Of a stretch of 45,303 nt of DNA, positions 29,169-37,349 are shown piece after piece. The notes beneath the pieces were generated by a model. The model was not told the DNA's origin. It made no database searches and saw only the letters and a list, made by a program, of their open reading frames with translations. The stretch's first letter is position 1; each line of letters starts with the position of its first letter. The stretch is from a virus. The position numbers and the translations under genes are program-made. The stretch is taken from positions 1 through 45,303 of the IMG/VR virus record IMGVR_UViG_3300017714_000026; one strand, given 5' to 3'.

Positions 29169-32100
29169 CGTCTAGCGATTCCTCTCGTGGAGTAGTGGCC
29201 TTCCCATGAGTAGGAGGTGAGAGCAGCAGGTAGGGGTCCATCTGCTTTGATAGTAAGGCGGGTTAGATCACCACGACCATAGACACCAATGGCTCGAACA
29301 CCATCTTCCTGAATAGACGCTGTATCAGCTTCATAAATATCAGCCTGTACCACCTCTAGCGGGATAGTTCGTGTTGCATAGCCCTTCTGATCTACTGAAC
29401 ACTCATAACGACCTGACATAAATACATTGATATAGACATTCTCAATCATTGGTGGATTACGTCTATCTGCTTTGTTTTCTTCTTTTACAAAGAAAGATGG
29501 TAATTCAACAACCATGTCATAGCCAACACCAACAATAATATCGTATTCTGCCAGTCTATTGCTGACAACAAAGTAATCTCCTGTGGAGTCTGTTTGAGCG
29601 TTCCCACTGACATAGAATGTTTCAGAACCACCGTAAGTAGCAGCAAGAAACAGAACTCCATTTCCCTTGGCTAATCCACTAGGTACGGATACCTTGGTAT
29701 CACCATTTGATAGAAGTTGAAAAGTTACCCGAGTTTCATCAACCCAGTGGTCAAGTCTAGGCTGGAACCTACTACCTAATGCGGCGATAGGTGCTGTATC
29801 AGGATCATCAACTAGCTCAAGTTTAGACAGAATAGTATTAGATCCATTGCGACCAATAAAGTAACCAGTATCATGATCGAAGGAGGCTAACTTAATGTCT
29901 GTAGGCATTTTCCATGTAGTCCACCCAGCTAGCTGACGTTGGTTGCCTGTATTAAAGAACTTAAATACATAAAGATTCTCAGTACCATCCCCCATAATTA
30001 TGAGGGACTGGTTAGGGACAGAAACAATATGGCTAAGTCCTGGAGGCACTAGCTCTGGGACAATACGGGTGTTATCAGTGATTTCTGGTCTGGAAGATAA
30101 GGAGTCTGTAGCCAACTCAAAGACTTTTGTAGCTGTATTGCTTTCTGTCGTAAAGAGAATAGATACTCCAGTCTCAACAGGTTTAATAGAAGACTTATAA
30201 GCAAAATTAGACACCTCATCTAGTTTAACTGTAGATGGACCAAAAGCCACATCTTCAGTACTCATAAGAAACTGACTATTTTCCGCAAATAAAAGCAAAC
30301 CTTTAGGGGTACCAATAGCATGTTTGAGGATTGCTGGCCTTGTAGTTGAGGTTGACATATCAATGGGATCTGCATCGCTAATAGCAATAGCTGAACCCTG
30401 GAAGAAATTAAAGTAATCCCCAGCTTGAGAGAGGACAACAGTATCATCAGATAAAAAACCAAGACGATTCTGATAAAAGAATGCCTCTCTAATAGTTTTA
30501 CCCACAAACGTTGGGGCAGGTGATGTTACTTCATCCCCTACTTTTCTGTCTTGCCAAAAGTTGTTCTCGTCGAACTCCTTGGTTAACGGCCTTAGGGTAA
30601 AAGTACCATCAGACTCCCTAATGAGGGCATGTGGCATTGTATTAGGATTTAAACTTAAGGGTATACCTGGTTTAATAGTTTCTTCCCAAGCTCCTTGTCC
30701 AGGGATACTACCTTCAGTTTTAAATTTTACATAATAGTCGTCAGCATCAGATGCTTCAGTATTAGCAATTTTTAAAACTATGCCGTCCTCACATTGTGGT
30801 GGTAATAGCGATACATCATTAACGGTATCTTTAATACCATATAAAGCGTTGTTAGCTACTCCTCCTCTTGTTTGTAAGTTGAAATCGCGTCCATCTGTCC
30901 TGTCGATGATAATTACATTACCAACAGGTCTAGCAGTGTAACCACTTAATCCAACAATACTGTTTACTAGGCTAGATACAACTGAAGATGAAGTCAACAC
31001 TCCAGATGAAGTATCACTTGGTGTTGTAAATGTTGCTGAAGCTTCAGCCTCATAGCTATATGAGAAGGTTGTCTCTTCAACTTTTACTGTGTAATTTCTC
31101 CCAGAAAGAGTAACATCGACAGTGTCACCAATTTCCCAGTTTAAGCCACCATTATTTAAAGATACGGTTGTCTTATAAACAGACTTGTAATCATATTGAA
31201 ATGACTTATCACCTTGCTGCACTCCAGTCACAGTTAGTAAAAGCGAATAAGTGCTACCTACAGGAATGACACGGGGTTCTGGATCGTCTTGAAGTACTGT
31301 AATCTGTTGGGTAGTAGTATCAAGAATAATCTCCTCCATCCCCTGCGTCCAAATATCATCGGAGTTACTTATTGTGTAGCTATTAATAAAAGCATCGGTA
31401 ATGATATATTCATGGGAAATATTTCTAACTTCTACCCGGACTTCAACTCTAAATCCTAGTTCACCAGCAGGGGTCTGTATTACATGATCAGAGTATAAGT
31501 AAGACCCTTCTGCATAATTTGAGGCATCGCCATGCTCAATAGTTGCCCAAATATTTCGACCATAATCACTATGACCGAATTGAGCACCACCATCGACATT
31601 AATCCGAGTTGGATAGAAGTCACCTTCAATCTCAGTTGTTACAAGTGTTGGAGTACATGTTGTATCTAATCTAAAGCCCAGCCCTGCCTTGTTACCAGAG
31701 CCATTCTCTGTGAAGTTTTGGATGCCAACGTCTGAACAGACCCCCGTATCCTCCTCTTCAAAAGAAGCTGGAGAGACTGATAACCTCGAAGCACGTCGTA
31801 CTTTAACTTGATTTACTGCATCACCATCTCGCAGAAAATCAACTGCATAGGTGGTGTTATAGGAAACTTGGTTGATGACTACCAAAGCCTGCTTTAGACC
31901 AGCAGCTTGAGTCACAGACGACATCGATACAACCTTCTCAGAATTGACGAGGAAGGTGTAGTCATTAATCGTTAATGGGTTTAGGTTACTTACGTCATTA
32001 ACTGCAATATATGCAGAAGCCTCACCCTCCATTTGGACGGTACGTTCTTCACCTGTATCAGCCGTAAATACTCGCACCACTTGGGTGCTACCACTACGAT

Positions 32101-32338
32101 ACACACATACAACATAGCGATCTTGGTTGTCCCTAAATACAGGAAACCACTTTGCATCGACTGGAATGTCAGAGCCTAAATTTTCAATAAACTCAGTTCC
32201 TGGGCGCTTAGTACATCCAAAGGTAGGATCTAAATAGACGTTGGTTGCAAGTCTTACCTGTCCCGGTATCTTTACCGAATCAGGTTGGGCACTAATTCCA
32301 CCCAAGACATTGCCTATAGTTTGGGAGATAGCAGACAT
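29165..32338 (-). CDS. Tail tubular protein B (T7 gp12-like)
   Basis: This 1057-residue protein forms the lower nozzle of the short tail. It has the typical start (ISQTIGNVLGGISAQPDSVK) and beta-rich body: CTKRPGTEFIENL, VCVYRSGSTQVVRVF, then QDRKVGDEVTSPAPTFVG, FYQNRLGFLSDDTVVLSQ and GDYFNFF, all characteristic of gp12-type nozzle proteins. It is larger than T7 gp12 (794), the usual state in cyanopodoviruses. It starts one base beside the stop of tail tube A. Confidence 0.93.
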   Translation of the reverse strand: MSAISQTIGNVLGGISAQPDSVKIPGQVRLATNVYLDPTFGCTKRPGTEFIENLGSDIPVDAKWFPVFRDNQDRYVVCVYRSGSTQVVRVFTADTGEERTVQMEGEASAYIAVNDVSNLNPLTINDYTFLVNSEKVVSMSSVTQAAGLKQALVVINQVSYNTTYAVDFLRDGDAVNQVKVRRASRLSVSPASFEEEDTGVCSDVGIQNFTENGSGNKAGLGFRLDTTCTPTLVTTEIEGDFYPTRINVDGGAQFGHSDYGRNIWATIEHGDASNYAEGSYLYSDHVIQTPAGELGFRVEVRVEVRNISHEYIITDAFINSYTISNSDDIWTQGMEEIILDTTTQQITVLQDDPEPRVIPVGSTYSLLLTVTGVQQGDKSFQYDYKSVYKTTVSLNNGGLNWEIGDTVDVTLSGRNYTVKVEETTFSYSYEAEASATFTTPSDTSSGVLTSSSVVSSLVNSIVGLSGYTARPVGNVIIIDRTDGRDFNLQTRGGVANNALYGIKDTVNDVSLLPPQCEDGIVLKIANTEASDADDYYVKFKTEGSIPGQGAWEETIKPGIPLSLNPNTMPHALIRESDGTFTLRPLTKEFDENNFWQDRKVGDEVTSPAPTFVGKTIREAFFYQNRLGFLSDDTVVLSQAGDYFNFFQGSAIAISDADPIDMSTSTTRPAILKHAIGTPKGLLLFAENSQFLMSTEDVAFGPSTVKLDEVSNFAYKSSIKPVETGVSILFTTESNTATKVFELATDSLSSRPEITDNTRIVPELVPPGLSHIVSVPNQSLIIMGDGTENLYVFKFFNTGNQRQLAGWTTWKMPTDIKLASFDHDTGYFIGRNGSNTILSKLELVDDPDTAPIAALGSRFQPRLDHWVDETRVTFQLLSNGDTKVSVPSGLAKGNGVLFLAATYGGSETFYVSGNAQTDSTGDYFVVSNRLAEYDIIVGVGYDMVVELPSFFVKEENKADRRNPPMIENVYINVFMSGRYECSVDQKGYATRTIPLEVVQADIYEADTASIQEDGVRAIGVYGRGDLTRLTIKADGPLPAALTSYSWEGHYSTRGIARR

Positions 32339-32934
32339 TAGTATCCTTGCAGTGTATTAATTGGGTTGTATGAGTTGTATTGAGTAAAGCCATCGTTGGT
32401 GTTAAATATATTATAATCACCTTGCTGGGTGTCATATTCCATCAACGTTGCACGCGACATAACCTCTTCTCGCTGTCCAAAGGCTACGGCTTCAGAAGAG
32501 CCAACAGAGCGTCCTGCAAAGACATTGCCAGCTCTGATAGTGATGTATTCTTTAGCTGCTTCAGGTAGTTCTTCAAAGTCAAATAACCAGACTACGTCAA
32601 GGTTTTGACTACCTTCAAAAATATAAGTATGAGTTTGCTTATTATAAAGCTTACCACCACGGATTACAAGAAAGCTATTGGTACGACCATTGCTATCAAT
32701 AGCCAGAACATTATCAGGAACTCCAATGGTTCCATCAGTATTTGGAGTGAAGGGGTAGGAGTACTCAGAGTTAAAAATCCACCCTTCGGATTGGACTGCA
32801 ATATTTACCTCAGCCAAGACAGACTCAGCCATCTCAACTAAAGGGTTGCCACCATCCAATGTTGTTGTGGGGGACTGACCAATGTTAGTAAGTACCCTGT
32901 TTACTGCTGCTAGTTTTGTTGTTTTAGTAGCCAT
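32338..32934 (-). CDS. Tail tubular protein A (T7 gp11-like)
   Basis: This 198-residue protein is the adapter ring between portal and nozzle. It has the classical start KLAAVNRVLTNIGQSPTTTL followed by AESVLAEVNIAVQSEGWIFN and a LYNKQTHTYIF strand. Length matches gp11 (196). It is followed at once by the gp12-like gene, as in T7. A hairpin between it and the capsid gene (32953-32980) may reduce its transcription relative to capsid. Confidence 0.93.
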   Translation of the reverse strand: MATKTTKLAAVNRVLTNIGQSPTTTLDGGNPLVEMAESVLAEVNIAVQSEGWIFNSEYSYPFTPNTDGTIGVPDNVLAIDSNGRTNSFLVIRGGKLYNKQTHTYIFEGSQNLDVVWLFDFEELPEAAKEYITIRAGNVFAGRSVGSSEAVAFGQREEVMSRATLMEYDTQQGDYNIFNTNDGFTQYNSYNPINTLQGY

Positions 32935-32952
32935 TAATTTCTAGGGAATGAG

Positions 32953-32980
32953 AAGCCCCGAGGACCCGAAGGTCCAAGGA
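32953..32980 (-). terminator. Hairpin after the capsid gene (possible T7 T-phi analogue)
   Basis: On the minus strand GGACC-TTCG-GGTCC forms a stem with a UUCG tetraloop, extended by CC / GG beyond a small internal loop, 9-36 bp after the capsid stop. T7 carries its terminator T-phi directly after gene 10. The U-tract is poor (CTTCTCATT), so partial termination or 3'-end protection is more likely than full stop. Confidence 0.6.
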
Positions 32981-32988
32981 GTTATTTA

Positions 32989-34210
32989 TTAAGCAGCTTG
33001 GATAGAACCAGCTACAGAAACACGCAGAGTGTCACAACCCATTGCCAATTTACCGACGATTAGGTCGCCTTGGAATTGGACATGGTAGTCTCCACTTGTG
33101 GTTTCGATGCTTGGGCCAATAGCCTCAAGCGTACCGGCGGCTTCCTTTTGGAAGACAAGGCCCGCAAGATTGGAACAATCAACCTTATAGTCGTTGTTCT
33201 CGCCGCTAACATCAGTGTTGAAGTTAGTGCCATACATTTCTGCAAGCACGTTGGACTTATAGATACGAATACCGGCGATAGAGTAGAGACCTTTGCCGCT
33301 ATTCATATCACCCTGAGTATTTCCAATCTCTCGATTGAGAATATTCGTGTCCACGGAGGAAATCAAACTGTAGTACTGACGTGGGCTGAGAACAGCACAG
33401 CGTCCGTCTGCAGGAGCATTACGCTCATCAAGTACAGCAGCAGCTTCGAAAACGTGTAATTTCCTACTTTCATAGGGCACAGACTATATCTTCATCCCAG
33501 TGGGATGTCGGACGCTATTGGTGTATTACGTGACACGCTTGTCACACCACCTAGTCGTTGCACCTTCCCCGCAAGCGTGCGGGGCTTGGCTCAGGATTGC
33601 CTTAGGCTTTCGCCCTTAGGTTTCCCTGAGTTCATCCGATTTCACTTATATGTTGCCACATAAGGGGCCAATTCATTTAGCCATCTACGATTGCCTGAGC
33701 ATCATTACTATTACCAGTACCGATGTTAACTTGAAAGCCACCAGGCTCATCAGTTACAACGGAAGATTCGGTAGCGCCTTTAGCAAGAACGCGAGCGATA
33801 CGCTGATCATAATGCAGGGCTAAACTTTCACCGATTTGCTTGGAGATCTCCGAACGTGCTGACCACTGGCTGAGCATCTCATCCAGGTCATAAATGAACT
33901 GGCTGCTATAGAGCAAGTCGTCCATGATAATTGTTTTTTCGTTCGACTTCAGACCAGCGTCGGGTCCGATAGGAGTTCCAGGGGTGTGATACCCGCTGGA
34001 GAGTTTGCCAGTCAGCAAGAACTGCTTGCTCTTACCACCACGAAGGGAGTAGTTACGAACGAGTCCTTTGAAGATTGTGGCGTCGTTGAATGCGTTGAAT
34101 ACTTCGCCAGAGAAAAGTTTAAGGCTTGTGGCGTAGCGAGTATCATAATCCTGGGAAGGAGTACGTGAACCGTTAGCAACGTTGTTACCTTGAAATGCTG
34201 AAAAAGTCAT
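32989..34210 (-). CDS. Major capsid protein (T7 gp10-like), interrupted by a group I intron
   Basis: The protein is in two exons, 34210-33679 (532 nt) and 33452-32989 (464 nt). Joined, they give 996 nt: 331 codons plus stop, in frame. Exon 1 starts MTFSAFQGNNVANGSR and has SEISKQIGESLALHYDQRIA; it ends ..DAQAIVDG plus the first base of a Phe codon. Exon 2 continues FFEAAAVLDERNAPADGRCA, LSPRQYYSLISSVDTNILNR and ends SVAGSIQAA. The joined stretch AIVDGFFEAAAVLDER is what gp10-type capsids of cyanopodoviruses show here. Without splicing, the frame stops at TAA (33679-33677) right after exon 1, so capsid production needs intron removal. Confidence 0.93.
33453..33678 (-). ncRNA. Group I self-splicing intron in the capsid gene
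   Basis: The 226-nt intron has no ORF. Visible landmarks on the minus strand: exon 1 ends in U, and GGCU-AA pairs with UUGGCC (P1, with the U-G pair at the splice site). CTTATGT pairs with ACATATAAG (P2), CTCAGG with CCTGAG (P4), and CCCCGC with GCGGGG (P6a). The Q-like segment AATCCTGAGCCAAG (33585-33598), R-like GTGCAACGACTAGG (33550-33563), hairpin GTGACA / TGTCAC (P8 region) and S-like AAGATATAGTC (33482-33492) follow, with GACTA / TAGTC as P7. The last base is G. Removing it restores the capsid frame. No homing endonuclease is inside. Confidence 0.92.
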
Positions 34211-34244
34211 TATTTGTTTAAAGAGGTTTGTTAATGAATCAAGC

Positions 34245-34260
34245 CTCTAACCGGTTAGAG
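34245..34260. repeat. Perfect 16-bp palindrome upstream of the capsid start
   Basis: CTCTAACCGGTTAGAG equals its reverse complement. As RNA it forms a 6-bp stem with a CCGG loop, 35 nt before the capsid ATG. It could be a processing site or the binding site of a dimeric protein. Confidence 0.6.
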
Positions 34261-34349
34261 ATATTTAGTTGTATTGACATTTGCTCTATAACTTGAGCGA
34301 AAGCTTTCGCCAAAGGGTTATCCGTCGTAACGGGCCTCGATGGCAAAGA

Positions 34350-34392
34350 GGTAGAAAAGGAATCGAACCTTTCATTAAGCACCAGCTCTACC
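34350..34392 (-). other. tRNA T-arm-like element (possible tRNA relic)
   Basis: On the minus strand GGTAGA (34392-34387) pairs with TCTACC (34355-34350), enclosing a perfect T-arm: AAAGG, loop TTCGATT, CCTTT (34372-34356). Just inside the 5' strand is GCTGGTGCTTAATG instead of D and anticodon arms. The loop matches the tRNA T-loop consensus and the stem has the usual 5 bp. No full cloverleaf can be drawn, so it is a degraded tRNA or a mimic, not a functional tRNA. Confidence 0.45.
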
Positions 34393-34465
34393 AGACACCC
34401 CAGCCTTCCGGGTCCAGGGTTCCATAAACCATCCCCTCAGGTTTTACAACCGGAAGGTACCTGTA

Positions 34466-34582
34466 TTAGTTGCCCAGGGTAGGCACGACTTTGGCGTAAG
34501 ACACACCGCGATAGGTGAGCTTTGCCATTCTTGCAGCGGCCTTTTGAGCTTTAACTGCAGCACGTACTTGAACGTCAGTCAT
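34466..34582 (-). CDS. DUF4278-like mini-protein
   Basis: This 38-residue ORF reads MTDVQVRAAVKAQKAAARMA, then KLTYRGVSYAKVVPTLGN. The KLTYRGVSY core is the short cyanobacterial/cyanophage domain DUF4278. It is preceded by a strong ribosome-binding site (GGAG, 8 nt upstream of the ATG), one of the best in the genome, suggesting high expression with the capsid. It lies between the scaffold and capsid genes. Function unknown. Confidence 0.8.
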   Translation of the reverse strand: MTDVQVRAAVKAQKAAARMAKLTYRGVSYAKVVPTLGN

Positions 34583-34660
34583 GAGGTTTCTCCAAAAAGC
34601 CTGAGCCCCGTTCCATGCTTCAGGTGTTATGCGCCCATAAGGGTGAACGAACTTTGGAGA
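34583..34660 (-). other. Short gap after the scaffold gene with hairpins
   Basis: The gap holds the hairpin TTATG-GGCG-CATAA and a second stem, CCTGA / TCAGG (with a bulged A extending it), followed by CTTTTTGG, then the GGAG ribosome-binding site of the DUF4278 gene. The second stem could be a weak terminator or processing site before the highly expressed capsid cluster. Confidence 0.35.
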
Positions 34661-35512
34661 TCACATAAGGTCGCCAGATCGAGCCAGCTTCTCTTCAACA
34701 TCCATACGATATGCAGGATCAGATGAGTAGCGGGGATCAGCAATAGCCCTAGCCAGTTCTGCCTGACTACGGAATGCCTTGCTCTTACTGGGAGCCTTCT
34801 TACCTGTTACCAGGGGGGCCTCATATCCTTCGACAGACTTCCAACGATTGCTTAAAGCCTCAACAGCAAAGCCGAGAGCCGCTGCATTGTTGGAGTTAGC
34901 TACTTGATTGAACTGATCAATCTCAGCCTCATTCAAGTTCTGGCCTGCCCATTGGATCATCTGACCATAGGCTTCATCACCGCCAACAGAGTCACGAATC
35001 GACTTGAGCTGTGTGGCTGTAGCTGCGTCTTGAGTGTTCTTAGCTGTCTGAACAGCGTGATACTTAAAGTAGGTCTCAATCAGGGCCTTGCTATCCATAG
35101 CGGATAGGGTTTCCATATCATTAGAAGTTAACCCCCCTTCAGCATCAAAACGGGTAGCAATCTCAGTGAAGGTCTTAACATTTTCACTGATCTCTACCTC
35201 CTCCCCTTTCTCCTCTTCATCAGGCTCTGTTGACTCCTCAGAGGACTCTTCTCCTTCCTCAGGCTCAGACTTACCAAGCTTAGACTGTAGCTCGTTGTAG
35301 GCCTTTAGAAGGTCATCTTGTGAGCGGAACTTACCGCCAATGAGAGATACATCTTCCTGCTCAGATTCGTTCTGAGCCATCCGACGATCACGATCTTCGG
35401 TCTGGGCTTGGATGAGTTTCTCACCCTGCTCTAGTGCTGCAGTCTCTGCGGCTTGCTGCTCAGTGCTAACACCCTCGGAAGGGTCAAATGTAATGCGGGT
35501 TGGATTTGCCAT
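34661..35512 (-). CDS. Scaffolding protein (T7 gp9-like)
   Basis: This 283-residue protein is strongly acidic and low-complexity in the middle (GKSEPEEGEESSEESTEPDE) and helical elsewhere, the usual state of podoviral scaffolds that guide capsid assembly. The N-terminus has MANPTRITFDPSEG and a DLLKAYNELQSKLG helix; the C-terminus is basic (KSKAFRSQAELARAIADPRY), suited to contact capsid subunits. It lies between portal and capsid genes as in T7. Size is close to gp9 (307). Confidence 0.87.
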   Translation of the reverse strand: MANPTRITFDPSEGVSTEQQAAETAALEQGEKLIQAQTEDRDRRMAQNESEQEDVSLIGGKFRSQDDLLKAYNELQSKLGKSEPEEGEESSEESTEPDEEEKGEEVEISENVKTFTEIATRFDAEGGLTSNDMETLSAMDSKALIETYFKYHAVQTAKNTQDAATATQLKSIRDSVGGDEAYGQMIQWAGQNLNEAEIDQFNQVANSNNAAALGFAVEALSNRWKSVEGYEAPLVTGKKAPSKSKAFRSQAELARAIADPRYSSDPAYRMDVEEKLARSGDLM

Positions 35513-35770
35513 TTAAAATGTTGTGGAGGTTACGTTTCCAAAGGTGGGGCGTACTTTGCCTTTCTTGACATATTTACCAGCCGTAGATTTAGAGGTTCCT
35601 TCTACTTTTTGCTTGACCCCATAACTCACCTCTTTGGACGACAAGGCCTCTTCAATTGGAGTTGATTCATACGCATCGTTGTGAGGTGTTTGTGGATTGT
35701 CTGCCTTAAAAGAACCATTAGGCTTGCGGGCTCGTCGGCGCTTGTTGGCTGCCTGGGTTTTGTTGTCCAT
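35513..35770 (-). CDS. Small basic protein between portal and scaffold
   Basis: This 85-residue protein starts MDNKTQAANKRRRARKPNGS, followed by a polar middle and a C-terminus with GKYVKKGKVRPTFGN. It is basic, unstructured-looking and without a recognised domain. It overlaps the portal gene's end by 53 nt and is directly followed by the scaffold ATG. Position suggests a minor virion or assembly protein. Confidence 0.65.
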   Translation of the reverse strand: MDNKTQAANKRRRARKPNGSFKADNPQTPHNDAYESTPIEEALSSKEVSYGVKQKVEGTSKSTAGKYVKKGKVRPTFGNVTSTTF

Positions 35771-37349
35771 CTGGATTCATCATTTGTTCAACCATTGGAG
35801 ACTTAGACAGTTGTCCAGCTTGTTCCAATAGTGTTTGTTGTTGTTGCCGTTCTTGTGATGCTTGACGCTCTTGGGCGAGAGCTTGCTCATCTTTAACTAA
35901 GCCTAAGGATTCGATACCGCTAGCTGCTGCTAATCGGCGTAGAAACTCACTTGGATCGATGTATTGCATCATCACTTCAGGACCCATGCCTTGAGCAATG
36001 GTTGTCACAAACTCCATCAGAGCTTGGCGATCTTGACCACGGCCAATACCATTTAAACCAGCCACAACAGTTGGCATAACCAAACCCTTAGGAAGTTTAG
36101 GAATGCCTTCCATACGCTGAAGGGCTTGCAGCTTACGAGCCAGATAAGGCCGTAGCAAGGTTGATGTTAGACCTGAATAAATACCACCGAGCTGTTCATT
36201 CAGCTCCTGTGCAACGGCGTTAACCTCTGCAGCAGTAGTTCTCTCAGAGTCACGAACAGCACCATTCATAATCAAGAACGCCTCAGAGATTCTCTGGGTC
36301 AGGTTCTGGATCATCTGTTGGACTGTTCCGAAGTCTGCGGTCTTGCCTACTTGAACAACACCGACATCATCAGGACGTCCTTGGATAATTGCCCCATTCT
36401 GAGCGCGGGCTAATGATTGGGGCTTCGTTGTTGCAGATGGAGACACAAGAAAAACAACCTTTGCTGCTGCTGCACTACCTTCTACAAGGGCTTGCATCAA
36501 CTTTTCTAGGCTATTTAAATCCCCAAGGAACTCTTCTACGCGACCCCTACCGTAGCTTTCACCATCGCAGTGGTTAAAGGTGATCGGCATCCACGGAGTT
36601 GTTTTGACTGGTGAAGAAGATCGTGATCCGGGGATAACCTTCCCGTCACACTCTTGATACCACTTGTGTTGACCGTCCTCGAGCTTGACGTGGGTAAACA
36701 CCACAGCGTCATCGCTTTGACCTTTATTCATTGAAGAGGCCACACCAAACTTAGGCCCGTCTTCGCCTACGGCGTTCACGTCCTTGTCTGTGTCTAGAGG
36801 TTGGAAACCTTTTGGTAGTAGTTCACGGGAAATAATTTCCTTAGTGACGATCTCCTGGACGTTATCATTACCATCCCGTGCAATAACATATCGGTCTAAG
36901 GGGTAGACCTTTAATGTTTTCTTGGCGTCATAAATAAGAGCATTACCTGTAACGATCAAATGCTTCATTGCTACATGAAGTTGAACCCGGTCTGTTGTTT
37001 CAGCAATTTGCTGCATGACCATCTTCTCCATCTTGGAGAGGGCTTGATCAATCTGACTACGGGTTTCAGGTGCAGCCTCTGGGATCTTCTTTAGCTCTAG
37101 ATCATTAATCTGTAATTTAAAAAATGAGGTATTGAGAGGGAACAAACTTAACATAAGCTTGGCCGCCAGGACGTTACAGCCCTTGGCTCCTTGTGACTGC
37201 CACGGTGTAGCTAGTCGCTCTCCATTCGCATGACCTTCATCTGTAAGAAGGTATGGAAGTGTGAGTTTTGCACATGTCCGAGCTACATCTAAGAATTGTT
37301 CTCTATCTGACCTCAGGGTTTCATAACGGGCCTGAGCATTTGCATTCAT
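35718..37349 (-). CDS. Portal / head-tail connector protein (T7 gp8-like)
   Basis: This 543-residue portal starts YETLRSDREQFLDVARTCAK followed by LTLPYLL and TPWQSQGAKGCNVLAAKLML, the classic opening of gp8-like portals. The body has SPVKTTPWMPITFNHCDGES, YGRGRVEEFLGDLNSLEKLM and RTTAAEVNAVAQELNEQLGG, diagnostic of the connector family. The Gln-rich C-terminus (QERQASQERQQQQTLLEQA) is disordered. Length is near gp8 (536). It overlaps the gene upstream by one base. Confidence 0.95.
   Translation of the reverse strand: MNANAQARYETLRSDREQFLDVARTCAKLTLPYLLTDEGHANGERLATPWQSQGAKGCNVLAAKLMLSLFPLNTSFFKLQINDLELKKIPEAAPETRSQIDQALSKMEKMVMQQIAETTDRVQLHVAMKHLIVTGNALIYDAKKTLKVYPLDRYVIARDGNDNVQEIVTKEIISRELLPKGFQPLDTDKDVNAVGEDGPKFGVASSMNKGQSDDAVVFTHVKLEDGQHKWYQECDGKVIPGSRSSSPVKTTPWMPITFNHCDGESYGRGRVEEFLGDLNSLEKLMQALVEGSAAAAKVVFLVSPSATTKPQSLARAQNGAIIQGRPDDVGVVQVGKTADFGTVQQMIQNLTQRISEAFLIMNGAVRDSERTTAAEVNAVAQELNEQLGGIYSGLTSTLLRPYLARKLQALQRMEGIPKLPKGLVMPTVVAGLNGIGRGQDRQALMEFVTTIAQGMGPEVMMQYIDPSEFLRRLAAASGIESLGLVKDEQALAQERQASQERQQQQTLLEQAGQLSKSPMVEQMMNPDGQQNPGSQQAPTSPQA

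Larger units (their letters stand above)
34211..34465 (-). promoter_or_regulatory. Structured leader between the DUF4278 gene and the capsid gene
   Basis: These 255 bp without a gene hold, on the minus strand, an 8-bp stem CCTTCCGG / CCGGAAGG (34404-34411 with 34450-34457) around a 38-nt loop, a tRNA T-arm-like element (34350-34392), a 14-bp palindrome GCGAAAGCTTTCGC (34297-34310) and a 16-bp perfect palindrome CTCTAACCGGTTAGAG (34245-34260). The capsid ATG at 34210 follows an AACCTCTTTAAAC stretch. Density of stems suggests RNA processing or stabilisation of the abundant capsid mRNA; a promoter for the phage polymerase may also be here but was not recognised. Confidence 0.6.

Noticed and set aside
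32989-34210. Capsid gene as a frameshifted pseudogene or as two separate genes
   Set aside because: The spacer shows group I intron landmarks and its exact removal restores a 331-codon frame; a frameshift would not explain 226 bp of structured insertion.
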